Assembly (NCBI GenBank): GCA_933207985.1 | Contig: OW240912.1 | Span: forward strand, 255,863,393-255,927,392 | From: Pelobates cultripes | Taxonomy: Eukaryota; Chordata; Amphibia; Anura; Pelobatidae | Direction of reading: 5' to 3' | DNA: 64,000 nt | Shown: positions 26,369 through 38,009 of the stretch, piece after piece | How the letters are laid out: each line of letters starts with the position of its first letter | Position numbering within the stretch: position 1 is the stretch's first letter | Position numbers and translations under genes: made by a program | The notes under the pieces: model-generated | The model's input: the letters and a program-made list of their open reading frames with translations, nothing else | What the model was told of the DNA's origin: nothing | Database searches by the model: none

Positions 26369-26597
26369 TGTTTACTTTGGTCTATTGCTATAATCAAGAA
26401 GAGCTTTACAGTGACATAAATAAACACTTACAAAAAAAGTTAGGCATCTTTTGAAGCGTAGGTTTTGTTTCCAGGATTTAAAAAAAAAAAAAAAAAAATA
26501 CACTAATACACTATTTGCAGTCAATCTTTAGTACATTCTAGCAGGAGGTTTTTTTTAAGTTAACCCAAAATAATCAGTTTATTTTGAAAGATCAATT
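26369..26597. other. intergenic
   Basis: A-rich stretch at 26,479-26,498. Nothing else recognised. Confidence 0.4.
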
Positions 26598-27541
26598 TAC
26601 ACTAATCAGCCTCAACATTAAAACTACTATTGTTACAATGGCACCTGTCAAGGGGTGGGATATATTTGGCAGCAAGTAAAAATTCAGTTCTTGAATTTCA
26701 TGTGTTGGAAGCAGGAAAAATTGGCAAACGATTTGTTTAAATCTGACAGGGGCCAAATTATGATGGCTAGACAACTGGGTCAGAGCATCTTTAAAATGGC
26801 AAAAGGTATACAGTGGTTAGCATCTACCAACAGGGGTGCAAAGAAGGACAATCGGTGACCCACTATCAGGGTCATGGGTGAAAAAGGCTCACTGAAGCAT
26901 GTGGGAAGGCTAGCACATCTTGTCCAATCACACAGAAGAGTTACTGTAGCTCAGATTGCTGAAAAACGTACTACTGGCCATGACAGAATGCTGTCAGAAC
27001 ACACATGCATCGCAGTTTGCTGCGTATGGGACTGTGTAGCCTGACAGACTGGCCAATGGTCCCATTTAGTCTCCTGTCCATCTTCAAAGGCACCTTTACT
27101 AGGGGATGTGAACATGAGAGTTGGACCATGGAGAAATTGAAGAAGGTTGCTTGGTCTGATGAATCACATTTTCTTTTAGATCAGGTTAATGGCCAGGTGA
27201 GTGTGCGTCGATTATCTGGGAAATAGATGTTAGCTGGATTCACTATGGGAAGAAGGCAGGCCTGTGGAGGCGGTGTTTTACCCTGAGCAATGTTCTGCAT
27301 GGAAACCTTGGCTTCTGGCATTCATGTAAATGTTACTTTGACACGTACCACCTACCTAAAGATTGTTGCAGACCAGGTACACACCTTTATGGTAATGGTG
27401 TTCCCTGATGGCAGTGGCCTCTTTAAGCACCCTGCCACACTGCAATTGTTAAAATTGTTCAGGAATGGTTTGAGGAACATGACAAAGAGTTAAAACTGTT
27501 GTCTTGGCCACCAGGTTCCCCAGATCTCAATCTGATTCTTA
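26598..27541 (+). pseudogene. Tc1-like transposon with broken transposase, 3' truncated
   Basis: The left terminus (TA then cactaatcagcctcaacatt) is the inverted form of the terminus at 90-114. Downstream, separate frames carry Tc1-type transposase pieces. These are WTMEKLKKVAWSDESHFLLD within 27,005-27,226, then RTTYLKIVADQVHTFMVMVF within 27,290-27,493, then WPPGSPDLNLI at about 27,502-27,535. Transposases of this family cut and paste between TA sites through a DDE/D catalytic core. WSDES contains the first and SPDLN lies before the last acidic region. Frameshifts and stops separate the pieces, and sequence similarity stops soon after SPDLN, so this copy cannot encode an enzyme. Confidence 0.85.
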
Positions 27542-28680
27542 TACTTCCGATTACTACTGACATTGCAAAAAACATAGCATCATGTGAGTTGAAGTCCTTC
27601 TACCTTTTTGCTATCCCTTACTTTCGACATACTGAAAGACTCCTTTACGCTATTTTCAAATTCAGTATCCAACTGTACAAAATACAGTCTAGCTAAATGT
27701 CAACAAATGAGTTAATCTTAAATAGCATGTGCAAAAGGCCTTTGGAGTTATGAGAAATACAGCTTTAATGCCATTTTATGACTGCACAGCCTTTTTTTTT
27801 AGAATAGCCAGTAACATCTTTGCAATATCTTAACATCTTATTTATTTATTTTTATTCAACTTTATCCCATCTGTATTGAACTCGGTCAGCTTTTCCAGTT
27901 GCTATTGTAGAAGATGGTAAATGTACAGTGACAACATCAATGAGTGCTAAAACGTTTAATTTACAGTTCAACCCCCTCTGTTACCAATCGTGTTTTCTTT
28001 CTAATTATGAATGTGTGCTAAAAAATAAGGGGAGGAATAGGCTCTTAATTAGGTGCACGCAGCGGTGAGAAATACTAATTGCTTTTCATGGACTACCTGC
28101 GTTATGGTATTGCCTCCCTGAACTGACATTCAAGAACCTAGAGGATTAATTACTAGTAATGAAGCTGAGTTCTGCAATGCACAGTTAAACCTAACTTCTG
28201 TTTGCAGAAATGAGTTTGACCTTTTCTGCTCGGCAGGTTATGGAATTTCTCCTCCAAGGTTATTGGCAGAGTTGCCCTGTTTCCTACTCCAGCTGTGACA
28301 CATCTAAACATTGAATGTTTCAAAAATATCTTTCACTGATGCATTTTTTATGAAGAAAGTGATTGCATGTATATAGGTAAGAATTAATATGATATATACT
28401 TTACCAGATACAATAAGGGTACAGTCATTGTCATATGGATTATTCACCTAAAAAACGTAAGGCAAAAATATGTCTGTAACATGTGTATGTCTTTTCTGTT
28501 TGTATAGGCTGAATGTTTTCTGACCTGTGTGCCATCTTATAATGTTTTGTGTCTAATGCTCCACTACTACTTGGTTGATGTCTGCCAGAGTCACATCAAG
28601 AGGATTGCCATCAAGAATTGTGAGGCCTCTAGTAAAACTACATGCCAGGTTTCCACCAGTCTTTTTCCTAGACACCTACC
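27542..28680. other. AT-rich intergenic DNA
   Basis: No gene or clear repeat recognised. Confidence 0.5.
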
Positions 28681-28942
28681 CACCCTGATACATACTTACA
28701 GAGACAAACATATTTCAACACACTTGCACATGTATACACCAAGGCCCATATATATATATATGCACTGGCATAGAAACACACAGATAGATACAGCCACACA
28801 AACACACACTTAGATACACACAAACACAGAAATATAAAGTGCCCCACACAAAAACACATTACCAAAAACATACTCTCCAAGACATATACTCTCAGAAACA
28901 CACACCATGTGACACATACTTCCAACACACATACTGCCCGAC
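28681..28942. repeat. CA-rich simple/minisatellite region
   Basis: Irregular acacac, cacttagatacac and aaacacaca units. The 94- and 86-residue frames here are low-complexity. Confidence 0.75.
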
Positions 28943-29112
28943 AGTGTTATTTTTTTTGTTCACTAGCAATTTTAGTCAGATTTCAGTCAACTAAAATTTT
29001 TGAGATTTTGTTGACTAAAACAAAACTAAAACTTAACAGATGACTAAAATGGCTTTTTAGTCAAAAGACTATGACTTAAATGAAATTGAAATTTGCCACC
29101 AAAATTAACCCT
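28943..29112. repeat. tagtca-rich repeat, copy 1
   Basis: Built from many short inverted and direct ttttagtca / tgactaaaa motifs. It ends ttgccaccaaaattaaccctg. It shares tagtcaaaagactatgact and the following block with 30,765-30,908 in the same orientation. The type is a known kind of dispersed vertebrate repeat. Class not assigned. Confidence 0.6.
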
Positions 29113-29159
29113 GATGGGTAAGACACATGGGGGATTGAGGAGATGAAATGACACACATG

Positions 29160-29745
29160 GGGGCTGAGGGAATTAGACAGTGTGTGAGTGTGTGTGAGTG
29201 TGTGTGAGTCTGTCAGTGTATGTGTGTGTGTGTGTGTGTGTGTGAGTCAGTATGTCTTTGTGTGTGTGTGTGTCAGTATGTCTGTCAGTGTGTGTTAGAA
29301 TGTCTGTATGTGTCAGTATATCTGTGTGTGTGTGTCAGTATGTCTGTATGTGTCAGTATGGACGGAGACACCCAGAGGGGCTGGGGGGGGGGGGAACACA
29401 CAAAGAGACACAGAGGGACAGTGTGTGTGTGTCAGTATGTCTGTCAGGGTGTGTGTGTCAGTATGTCTGTCAATGTGTGTCAGTATGTCTGCGTATGTGT
29501 GTCAGTTTGTCTGTCTCTATATGTGCCAGTATATCTGTTAGTGTTAGTGTGTATATCTGTGTGTGTATCTGTATGAAGTCTGTGTATGTATCTGTATGTT
29601 GTCTTTGTGTGTTTCGGTGTATCTATGTGTGTGTCTGTGTATCTGTGTGTCAGTGTGTATATGTGTCTGTATATCTACATGTGTGCCAGTGTCTGTGTGT
29701 CTGTATGTGTTTCAGTGTGTATATAGCTCAGCATTCACACACTAA
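29160..29745 (+). repeat. GT-rich minisatellite
   Basis: Units such as gtgtgtcagtatgtctgt, irregularly repeated, with one non-repeat stretch (gacggagacacccagagggg) near 29,360-29,420 that recurs at about 30,578-30,600. The 204-residue frame across the array is low-complexity and not considered a protein. Confidence 0.9.
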
Positions 29746-30199
29746 CACTACACAAAATACACCCCTGCATTCAAACTTCAACACTATGTACAAACACACG
29801 TCTGTGTTACACACCAAACTTATATGTAAATACACCCCTGCATTCAAAAACCAACACTATACATAAATACATGCTTGCAGTCACACCAACATACAAGCAT
29901 ATGCCATACAAAAACCTGTTTACATTCAAACACACAAAAACAGCTTAGTGCTAAATACAAACCTGCAAAAATGGGTAAATGGTAGAGCCCCAGCTGTCAA
30001 TGCATTTCTGGAGTTGCACGACAGATAGGTATCTACCTTTTAATCACCCGTGCGATATGGAGGCCCAAAAAAATTCTTGCACCTCTCTACTTTAGTTACG
30101 CCACTGCGTTCAGGTGGAGGACGCGATTGCACGCCTGGGGAGGGGGGACAGGGTCCAAGCAAATGCTTTGCCCAAGGTCCAGTCAATATTAAAGATGGC
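29746..30199. other. CA-rich decay and repeat remnants
   Basis: Loose acaccc tgcattca repeats up to about 29,950. Around 30,040-30,190 there is a gttacgccactgcg-containing repeat fragment of unknown class. Confidence 0.4.
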
Positions 30200-30745
30200 C
30201 CTGCACATGAGGGGGCTGGGGGAATGAGACACATGAGGGGGATGGGGAATAAGAAACTGGGGGGTCTGGGAGAATGAGACACATAGAGTGACTGGGGGGA
30301 ATAGCACATGAAAGGCTTTGGGGGAATGAGATACATGGAGTGGCTGTGGAAGGAATTTAGACACATGAGTGGCTGAGGAAATAAGATGCATGTTGGGGCT
30401 GGGGACACACAAAGCGACATAAAGGGGCTGGGGGGAAAAGAGACAAGCGACTGTGAGGAAGAGACACACAAATAGGGCTATAGAAAAAAAGAGACACAGA
30501 GAGGAGCTTGGAGGGGGGTGGGCAAAGAGCCACAGAGGGACTGGGGAAAGGGCAAAAGAGACAAACAGGGGATATGGATAGAGACACCCAGAGGGGCTGG
30601 GGGGGGGGGCACAAAGAGACACAGCGGAACTGTGGAAGGGGCACAACCAGAGACATACCACAGCTTGGGAAAGAGATATCCATAAGGATATGGAGAACAT
30701 AAAGAAACACAGAGTGGCTGGTCAAGGGGCAAAAGAGGCATATAG
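30200..30745 (+). repeat. G-rich minisatellite (gggaatgagacacatg units)
   Basis: Tandem, diverged units of roughly 25-35 bases with the pattern gagacacatgagggggctgg. Long minus-strand frames (up to 196 residues, P/S/L-rich) run through it only because the unit lacks stop codons. Confidence 0.85.
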
Positions 30746-30764
30746 AGGCTTTAACTAAACCCAT

Positions 30765-30908
30765 TAGATTTTAGTCGTGTTGACTAGAACTAGACAAAAA
30801 CTAAAACAATTCAGATGACTAACATGCAACTAAAACTAAAATAGCTGTTTAGTCAAAAGACTATGACTAAAACTAAATTGAAATTTGCTGCCAAAATTAA
30901 CAGTGCTG
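30765..30908. repeat. tagtca-rich repeat, copy 2
   Basis: Shares the block tagtcaaaagactatgacta through aaaattaacagtgctg with copy 1, same strand. The two copies bracket the minisatellites between 29.1 and 30.75 kb. Confidence 0.6.
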
Positions 30909-32579
30909 CCTGATACACAAACTTCCAGACCCACTGACTCCCAGACACTTCTAGACACACTCTTTGACATATTTCTATGACAGCTATTCTAGCCACCATC
31001 TTGTATTACCCCCTATTTGTTGTACTAAGGTTCCTTCTCTGTCCAGTGGGAGCTGGTATGTTCCAAGCTGGCTATCCTTGATCTCCATTATGGCTTTCTG
31101 CATACTAATAGCAAGTGATAGTACATCTCCTAGTCCCAGTGCTAACGCATGGGTGCAAGGAGAGCCAGCAAAGTGTCCTGCTAAAGGACCCTTTTGGATG
31201 AGGATTTTTTTTAATGATATTTCTAGCCCCCAATTGGACCCCATATTATTAACATGCCTTTGTTATTCTCACTTATCTCCCCAGCATGTTTCAATCTAGA
31301 ATGCCTACTTTTTGTTTATTTCTAAAGTGGATTTAGCAGACAGGAATACAGTAGCTACAAAAACACGATACCTGACTTGGTAATTTTGCTTGTATTCTCA
31401 GTTGGACTTATCTTCCTATGATTGCAATAATAGGGTGGAGCACCCAGGATTACGTGAAGCCGTGCATACGATTGTTATATTTCTCTGAAAAGAGTTGGCC
31501 AAATTTGAGACCCAAACAACTGTTCGTTCTGCAGAGCAGACATTCTGGTGTTTAATTGGCTGTAATTTTACATCCAAAATCTGCACTTTGTACAGCATTA
31601 CATGCAAAAAAGCAGGGGCCACCGGAACACATAACAAAAGCACTTGTAGTCAACAGCCATTCCATTTCCCCGCCTCTTCATAATTTGTACAAGGAAATAC
31701 AGAACAAAAAAAAACATTAGTTGATTCAGAAATGAAACCTGGTTATTACAGACATTTGTATTCAGACAATGAAATCCAAAAATGTAAATTGTCAGGTTGA
31801 AGGCTTAGTGTGTAGAATTTGGCAGCATACCAGGTGAATTAAGCATCTGCAAGGATAGATACATCATGAACAAGCCGAACCTCACATTTCCAAGGCTGCT
31901 GAGTTCACAACAGGGATTAATCTGCTAAAAGTAGGGTAATCAAACATAGCTTATGGCTTTTTCCTGATCTGACCTCATCTTTGGCCTGAAGAAGTGGATC
32001 CCTACTGTTGGCCGTGCTTAATAGAGATACAGCAACATTTTTAAGACCATGTTTGTATTCCAGGTGTTACTGAAGCAGAGAACAAAAACGTCTAATATTT
32101 TCTATTGGAGTAAACAGTTAGAAACGACTATAAAACCTATCAGCCTTACTTTTAACTGCATATTCACAGAACTGCCCCTATACCACGAGTTCACACTCAT
32201 AAAAAAATGATAAGACATTAACCCGTTCTGCTCCAAACAGTCATATTGAGGATTTTCAGCAAAATCTGCCAAATTATAATTAAAATATCTTGTTAGTATA
32301 ACACTAAGCCCCATCTGTTTTTTTGTTTATTGTTTTTTTATATTTATTTTTTAATAATTTTTAAAATAAGAAAAAAATCAAGAAAGAACCAGCCCTAGCA
32401 TCTGTTTTTCCTCTGAACCGTACTACAGATTTGTGTTATATAGTGAGGAACAATGCGACAGACGGAAAAAAGTGCTCTTGTAATGCTTAAATTAAGCTGG
32501 ATAAAAGCATGCACTAGCAAAATATAGCATCTTAGCCTCTTAAGTGATACATAAATATTTTATTAAGTGACGCTTTTGG
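30909..32579. other. intergenic DNA
   Basis: The frame at 30,964-31,299 (111 residues) and its shadow have no recognisable domain. No repeat recognised. Confidence 0.45.
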
Positions 32580-32976
32580 CACAATATGCACCTCATGTCA
32601 CTGAAGTGGTTATGGTGCCTCAGGTCCCCCGGTGCCATTCCACTATTCACTGTTAAAATATTTCTGAATGGTTTAATATTGAATGAGGGTCACCAACCAC
32701 CCGCAGCCCAGCCTCTCTTATCTGTTTAGGCTAGCCTGAGCAGCAATAGATAGCAGTGATAGGCTGAGCATGTAAGCTGAGCGCTCTTAGCCTTTCAGAG
32801 CAAGCCATTGATGGTATGTATTGTTATGGCTTATGTGAAATAGTCTCCACATAAACTACACTCTCCAGCAGGGGGCTGTTTGGCAGTTTACAGTGAAACA
32901 ACACCAGGGGATGCCAGGCACCATACCCACTTCAATGAGATGAAGTGGTTGTAGTGCCTAGAGTTTCCCTTTTATT
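32580..32976. mobile_element. MITE-like element with gaagtggttatggtgcc ends
   Basis: The left part cactgaagtggttatggtgc and right part ggcaccatacccacttcaat are inverted repeats. The right end (gcctagagtttccctttta) resembles TTAA-family ends. It is non-coding. Confidence 0.5.
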
Positions 32977-34199
32977 AACAGAAGTGAATTGTTTTTCCAG
33001 ATGTAACTGTGGTCAGCCAGACTCTACTTAAATAAGGGTCTCATCAAAATTGCTATTTTATAGAAATTACTTGACTTTAGTTTCTTAGTTTCTGACAGTC
33101 ACTGCTAACAAAGGGATCTCTTCACCCACCTTAGGGGTACGAAATGGCTGGGAGTAGTGAGCTACACAGAAATAAGCGATTACCTGACATGTGTGACGCT
33201 GAGATGAATGTGATATGTATTTGGTATGCAATTCTTTGTCCTACTGTTTCCATGGAAACCTGCACTCTTCTTCAAGGTGGGATCGACAAAACATACACTA
33301 GAGGCAATCTAAATCTGTTATGCCTGTTTTAGTAATCAGAAATTATAAAACCATATTGACTTAAAAGCTTCCCTGATGTCTACTATATACCTGCCTGGCA
33401 GATGTTATAAGAATATGGAATTTATATACTTCCTCCCACAATTTACTCTTTTTATATGTTAAATCAATTCTAAGGCAACAATTTAAGAAAAAAAAAATCA
33501 AAATCACCAATTTTTTTATTTCTTAAGAATTTTATGAAAAACCACTTCAGCTGCAGGTTTTGGCTGGAACACGCTTTGAGATGGGACTTCTCCCCGCGTG
33601 GTTTACATATTCAGACATATGTCTAAGCCAGACAGAACAGATCCAAGTCTGGCTGGGACTGTTAACATATTAATCACCCAAATTACTACATTAAACAACA
33701 GGTGCAAACAAACGCTAAACAGATACAGTACTCAGAGGCTACACACGAAAATCAGATGAAAGGCAATTAATCTTGAGATTAGAAAAATATTCAAAAAGAC
33801 TTATCATTAATTAAAATACATTTGTGCTACATATCACAATGAGCTTTAAAGATAATGACAAGCAACAAAACACTTTTTAGTTTATTGCAATTATTTAAAT
33901 TACTAAAAATAAAAAGGTATATAGATGTTTGTTTGTCACTCGCATGGATTCCTTTGTCACTGGGTCACACAGTTATTGATACAATGTACAAAAAAACATT
34001 TCTTTACATACAGTGACATATTGTGTTTCCCATACATAATACTTTATTGTGCACGGGACAATCATGGTACCATGGATTTTCTATTTCAAAATCTTATATA
34101 AACTTAAGTATAGGTAACATCGACATCTATTCACTTAAACTGGGCCAGGCTACTACTGCCATCATAACAACTAGAGCAGGGTGTAGTGGTTATGATGCT
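32977..34199. other. AT-rich intergenic DNA
   Basis: No gene recognised. Short MITE-end-like text (gtgtagtggttatgatgctt) lies at 34,180-34,200. Confidence 0.45.
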
Positions 34200-34202
34200 T
34201 AG

Positions 34203-34335
34203 AGTGGTGGTTCCCAAATCAGTCCTCATGGACCACCAACAATCCAGGATTTAAGTATTTCCCTGTTTTATTCCAATGGAGATACTGACAAAACCTGATC
34301 AGTTGGTGGGCCATGAGGAATGGGGAACACTGGCT
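34203..34335. mobile_element. short palindromic DNA-transposon remnant
   Basis: Left ggtggttcccaaatcagtcc, right ggaatggggaacactggc, with catggaccaccaac and gttggtgggccatg as inner inverted blocks. A related, decayed copy lies at about 36,815-36,945. Confidence 0.55.
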
Positions 34336-34879
34336 AAGTGAATTGTGGAGAATCAAACTATTTCAACCACAGAGTATAGGTCAAAATACTTGAGGTAATC
34401 AATTCAGTTGTAATCCTGACTTGGCTATTTTTGCAAATGTGATTTACCAATTAATACAGATAGTAGTTTCATAAAAGTCCAAACGCTAGACCCTTTAAAA
34501 AAAATAAAAAAATCTATCATCTATTTTTGTTGCAGTTTAGTGGGAAAAAAAATATATCAGTAAACTTTTAATAATATGTACAGTGTCATATATATACCAG
34601 CCGTTTTGACTTAAAAATATTAATTCCTTTAGAAGGTTATTGCTTATTACAATTAAAGCAGGTTAAATTACACAATGTTAATGAATAATTTAATTTCTTT
34701 TTGCTAAAGCATTGCTTACAAAAATATATATGACCAGAGATTTAAGTGATCTCCTATTTTTACAATTTCAAAGTGGAAAAGTTGCAGAAAAAACAGTGTA
34801 ACCATGTATTCCTGACAATATACTCCTGGTATGGCCCCCTTCCGTCACTTTGAAAAGATGATTTTACTGACCTTTCATC
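34336..34879. other. AT-rich intergenic DNA
   Basis: Nothing recognised. Confidence 0.5.
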
Positions 34880-35023
34880 TCACATCTCAGCTGTCTTGCT
34901 GCGGTTGGCCACACCTAGCACCGCCTCCATGGCTGAGATCATCAAACTGGATGATCTCAGCCAATCCAATGCTTTTCCATAGTAGTGTGATATAGTGGTT
35001 CTGGTAACTATAGTATCCCTTTA
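34880..35023. mobile_element. MITE, family B, right part
   Basis: Contains gctgagatcatcaaactgga and gatgatctcagccaatccaa, and ends ctggtaactatagtatcccTTTAA. The left end is missing. Confidence 0.55.
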
Positions 35024-36349
35024 ATAGCAAAGCTATTGCCAAACCTAAATATCATATCAATTAAGTGCTACATCCACACAATATTAAAAATACATGCAAA
35101 ACTGTGTTGTTGTTTTTTTTTTTTTGTTCTAAATTGCACCAATGCTGTCCACAAACAGCAGTGCACATTGCATTTCCAATTGGCAAAAACAACTTTATGT
35201 TTTCCACAGTTGGGTCTCCAATAACTAGACAAGTTCTAATACTCCACTTATTTACCCTTTGATAATTTCTTCTTTTCCTGTTTAATAAGTATGCTGTACA
35301 CAATAACGTAACATTTATTACAGAAAGATTAAAGGTTTTGTCAGCTTTATTTCCGATACAGACATAGAGACATCTGTTACATCTTAACGTAAATCAAGGT
35401 GGTAATGATATCAGTATGCACAATTTACTATCCCACTTAAGCAATAGCATATTAAGATGCCATCTAGTCACACAATGCCAAAATAGAAAACAAGTAATTT
35501 CTTCTTTTTTCTGAAAATGTATTTGGCCCTTTCCCTTGGAATGGATGGCTTCAGATGGAATGACAAAAATGCTAAACACGAGTAGAGTCAGGATACTGAC
35601 ATATGCTGTGATCCGTGATGATTGTGTCACCAAACGCACCTGGATACCAAGGACAGAGAGGCTTGCCCAAACAGAAACATACACCCACAGACAGACATGA
35701 AAGATTAGTTTCTGATAGATGCAACCCCTTTGTTATGTTATGTCTTAAAAGCAATCCTGTTTCATGCACAAATAAGGTACCCAGAAAAGATACTGCTTTT
35801 CTACTTTATCTATGGATTTGGATAAATGTATTCCAATAAATATTGGAATATATTTTTTGACCCAAATGAAGTGCATTACAATAATTTGTCGACCCATTTG
35901 GTAATTAAAAAATTAGCTCAGCATCCCATTCTTTAGAGGAAATATAACATGTATTAAAATAATTATATAAAATACCCAAATTTTCCTTTTTTTACTGTCA
36001 AATAGTTTCCTATCGCACGTGGGAAGTCGTTGCTGTTACAGTAAGCAATCAGTTTTAGACACTTACATGACTCCTTACTATTAATACATGTTTAGATGGT
36101 ATGGTAATCCAATTTGAAACTCACCGATCCAGCAATATGTAGCAATTTCACTGTGCAATACTGTAACTTAGAAAATTCTCAATAAAGAGCAGAAATTCCT
36201 TTTTGTTTTGGACAAATTAATATCTGAAAATACATAACATAAGTGTTTTATGTACCCTAACATTAAATGCCATAATAGTGCAGGAACGCCACAGATATGT
36301 TCCCTTTTTAATGGCACAATTGAGTAAAAATTATTTTGAGACCTGAGTG
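35024..36349. other. AT-rich intergenic DNA
   Basis: No gene recognised. A run of T at 35,113-35,125. The open frames on both strands at 35,394-35,839 are mutual shadows without domains. Confidence 0.45.
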
Positions 36350-36649
36350 GGGGTTTACCGAAGGGCATTGCAATCCGCAATACATTAACTTGGCTCTCTC
36401 CAAATTAAAAGGGTAATCCATACGTGGACTCCGTGTTCATTAAGCCACAGGGGTATCAGCTACACCTCGCTGAAGAGGCCCAAAGAAGGCTGAAACAATT
36501 GTCTGAGGTTGCTGTATCTCACATGCCAATAGAACTTGCCAGCATTTCAGTTATGGACTGCCCTTATGGGTGGGTTCAGTTTGATATACCTTGGAATATG
36601 TTCTCTCTGTTATGGCAATCGTGAGCAAAAACAGGGGTTTACCGAAGGG
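36350..36649 (+). mobile_element. short non-autonomous element carrying a hammerhead ribozyme
   Basis: The 16-mer ggggtttaccgaaggg occurs at 36,350-36,365 and 36,634-36,649, an exact target-site duplication around an insert of 268 bases. The insert has no terminal inverted repeats and no open frame of note; a short A-rich end (gcaaaaaca) sits at the right. Long duplications of this kind come from target-primed reverse transcription, so it is inferred to be a retroelement, read on the plus strand because of the ribozyme at its centre. Whether it derives from a Penelope-like or another parent cannot be told from this copy. Confidence 0.65.
36457..36514 (+). ncRNA. type I hammerhead ribozyme (predicted)
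   Basis: All core parts are present in order. Stem I 5' strand is CAGC (36,457-36,460), internal loop, ACCTCG (36,464-36,469). Core CTGAAGA is 36,470-36,476. Stem II is GGCC / GGCT with a 7-base loop (36,477-36,491). GAAAC is followed by AATT and GT (stem III of two pairs, palindromic loop). The cleavage triplet is GTC, with scission predicted after C36,503. The stem I 3' strand is TGAGGT (36,504-36,509) then GCTG (36,511-36,514). Stem I pairs with one G-U, and its internal loop is where natural hammerheads make their loop-loop contact. Self-cleavage is inferred, not shown. Confidence 0.85.
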
Positions 36650-37962
36650 ATAGCTACTTAGTTTCACTAAGCTTTTGGACATTCTCAGCGTCCTTATATT
36701 CTCTGTTTTGAGTGCCACTGTTTACCTATGGAGTTTTTAGGCAGAGCATGGACAGGATGTGATAGGAACAGAGAGATAGCAGTGAAAATGAAATTTTCCA
36801 TGAAAATGTCCCAAATGAGTACTTCCCAGCACAGTCCTCAAGGCATAATAACAGTCCAATATATGGGCATTTCCTAAATATGTACCAATTGAAATAATGA
36901 CTAAACCTACATAATAGGAGTGTCCTGAGGCTGGGTAATTGACATGTCAACTGTATAATGACCAATAGTTCCATCCCCAGCATGTTTCCAGAAACATTTT
37001 CTTTTCTAATCAGATTCCTGCCATTTGAATATCTAGAAGTAGAATTCTTAATGAAAATAAACATAAGACTGTTTTAGCCATAGGTGTTTAGCCATTGCTA
37101 AGAATGCAATTAAGTAGCTATAAGTGGCATTTAACCTTACTTCACAGGTTGCCAATGTTCCACTGCACTAACAAATTTTAAACAGGAAGAATGAATTCAG
37201 CTCGTATCATCTTTTTGATTGACAGTCATTGAGTAATAGAAACAACAGCTTTTAAAGCATGTCACCTTAACACAATGTCAACAATTATTGTATGGAAAAA
37301 CGCAGGGCGGAAATCATTCTCTGGCATCTGACTGGCAGCATGAGACCTTATTTCCTTAGTTGGTCATTTCACATTTCCCTCATATGCTTTTACTTAAAGA
37401 GTCATATGTTTGAAATGTTTAAATAATTTAGAAATTTGTCCATGAAGCTGAAAGTCATGGAAAATCAAACAGCCATAGTAAATTCTAAAGACAAGTAAGT
37501 CCTCCATATAAGGCAATATTCATGCCCATATGAGTGTTATATGTGTGAAATAAAAATAAATAAAAATGGCCTAATGCTGTACATCTGCACAATAGTTCAC
37601 ATCTATTCTAACACACATTGGGTTAATTACAGAGCTCTGAATATGCAATTGAATCCAAAATTTGAGTAAAGTAGATTTCTAGATGAAAAAAATCTAATTA
37701 CTGAATTAACTGAAAGCAATTCAGCAACAAATTAAGCATCCTTCACAGAATTTACTGATTTGATGCAGGGAACTGTGTCTGCCTATTCACTTCCGTGAGC
37801 ACATATGTCTTTATCACCATCACACATTAGCATTGAATAAACCTCTCAGAACAGATCTAAGTCCTTTTTTTTTCAGGAAAATCAGAGTATATAAGTGCTA
37901 TAGTGAATTTAGTCCTCAATTGGCATAATTTAGGATTCAACACCGCTAATTTATTTGTAAGG
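36650..37962. other. intergenic DNA with one decayed repeat
   Basis: A decayed copy of the 34,203 element at about 36,815-36,945 (cagcacagtcctcaaggc ... gtgtcctgaggctggg). The 112-residue frame at 36,726-37,064 runs through it and is not a gene. Confidence 0.45.
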
Positions 37963-38009
37963 ACAGCGCTATGGAATCTGATGGCGCTATGTAAATAATA
38001 AAATAATAA
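37963..38009 (+). repeat. isolated 3' end of an L2-type LINE
   Basis: acagcgctatggaatctgat then ggcgctatgtaaataataaa. Same terminal hairpin and AAT-rich tail as at 26,316 and 50,299. Confidence 0.65.

Noticed and set aside
29252..29866. A 204-residue open frame rich in V, C and S
   Set aside because: It is a translation of a GT minisatellite, open only because the repeat unit lacks stops.
30110..30700. A 196-residue minus-strand open frame rich in P, S and L
   Set aside because: It follows the G-rich minisatellite; neighbouring frames are equally open and no domain is visible.
30964..31299. A 111-residue open frame with a hydrophobic N-terminal part
   Set aside because: No domain; the opposite strand is open for 86 residues over the same place, so the openness is not informative.
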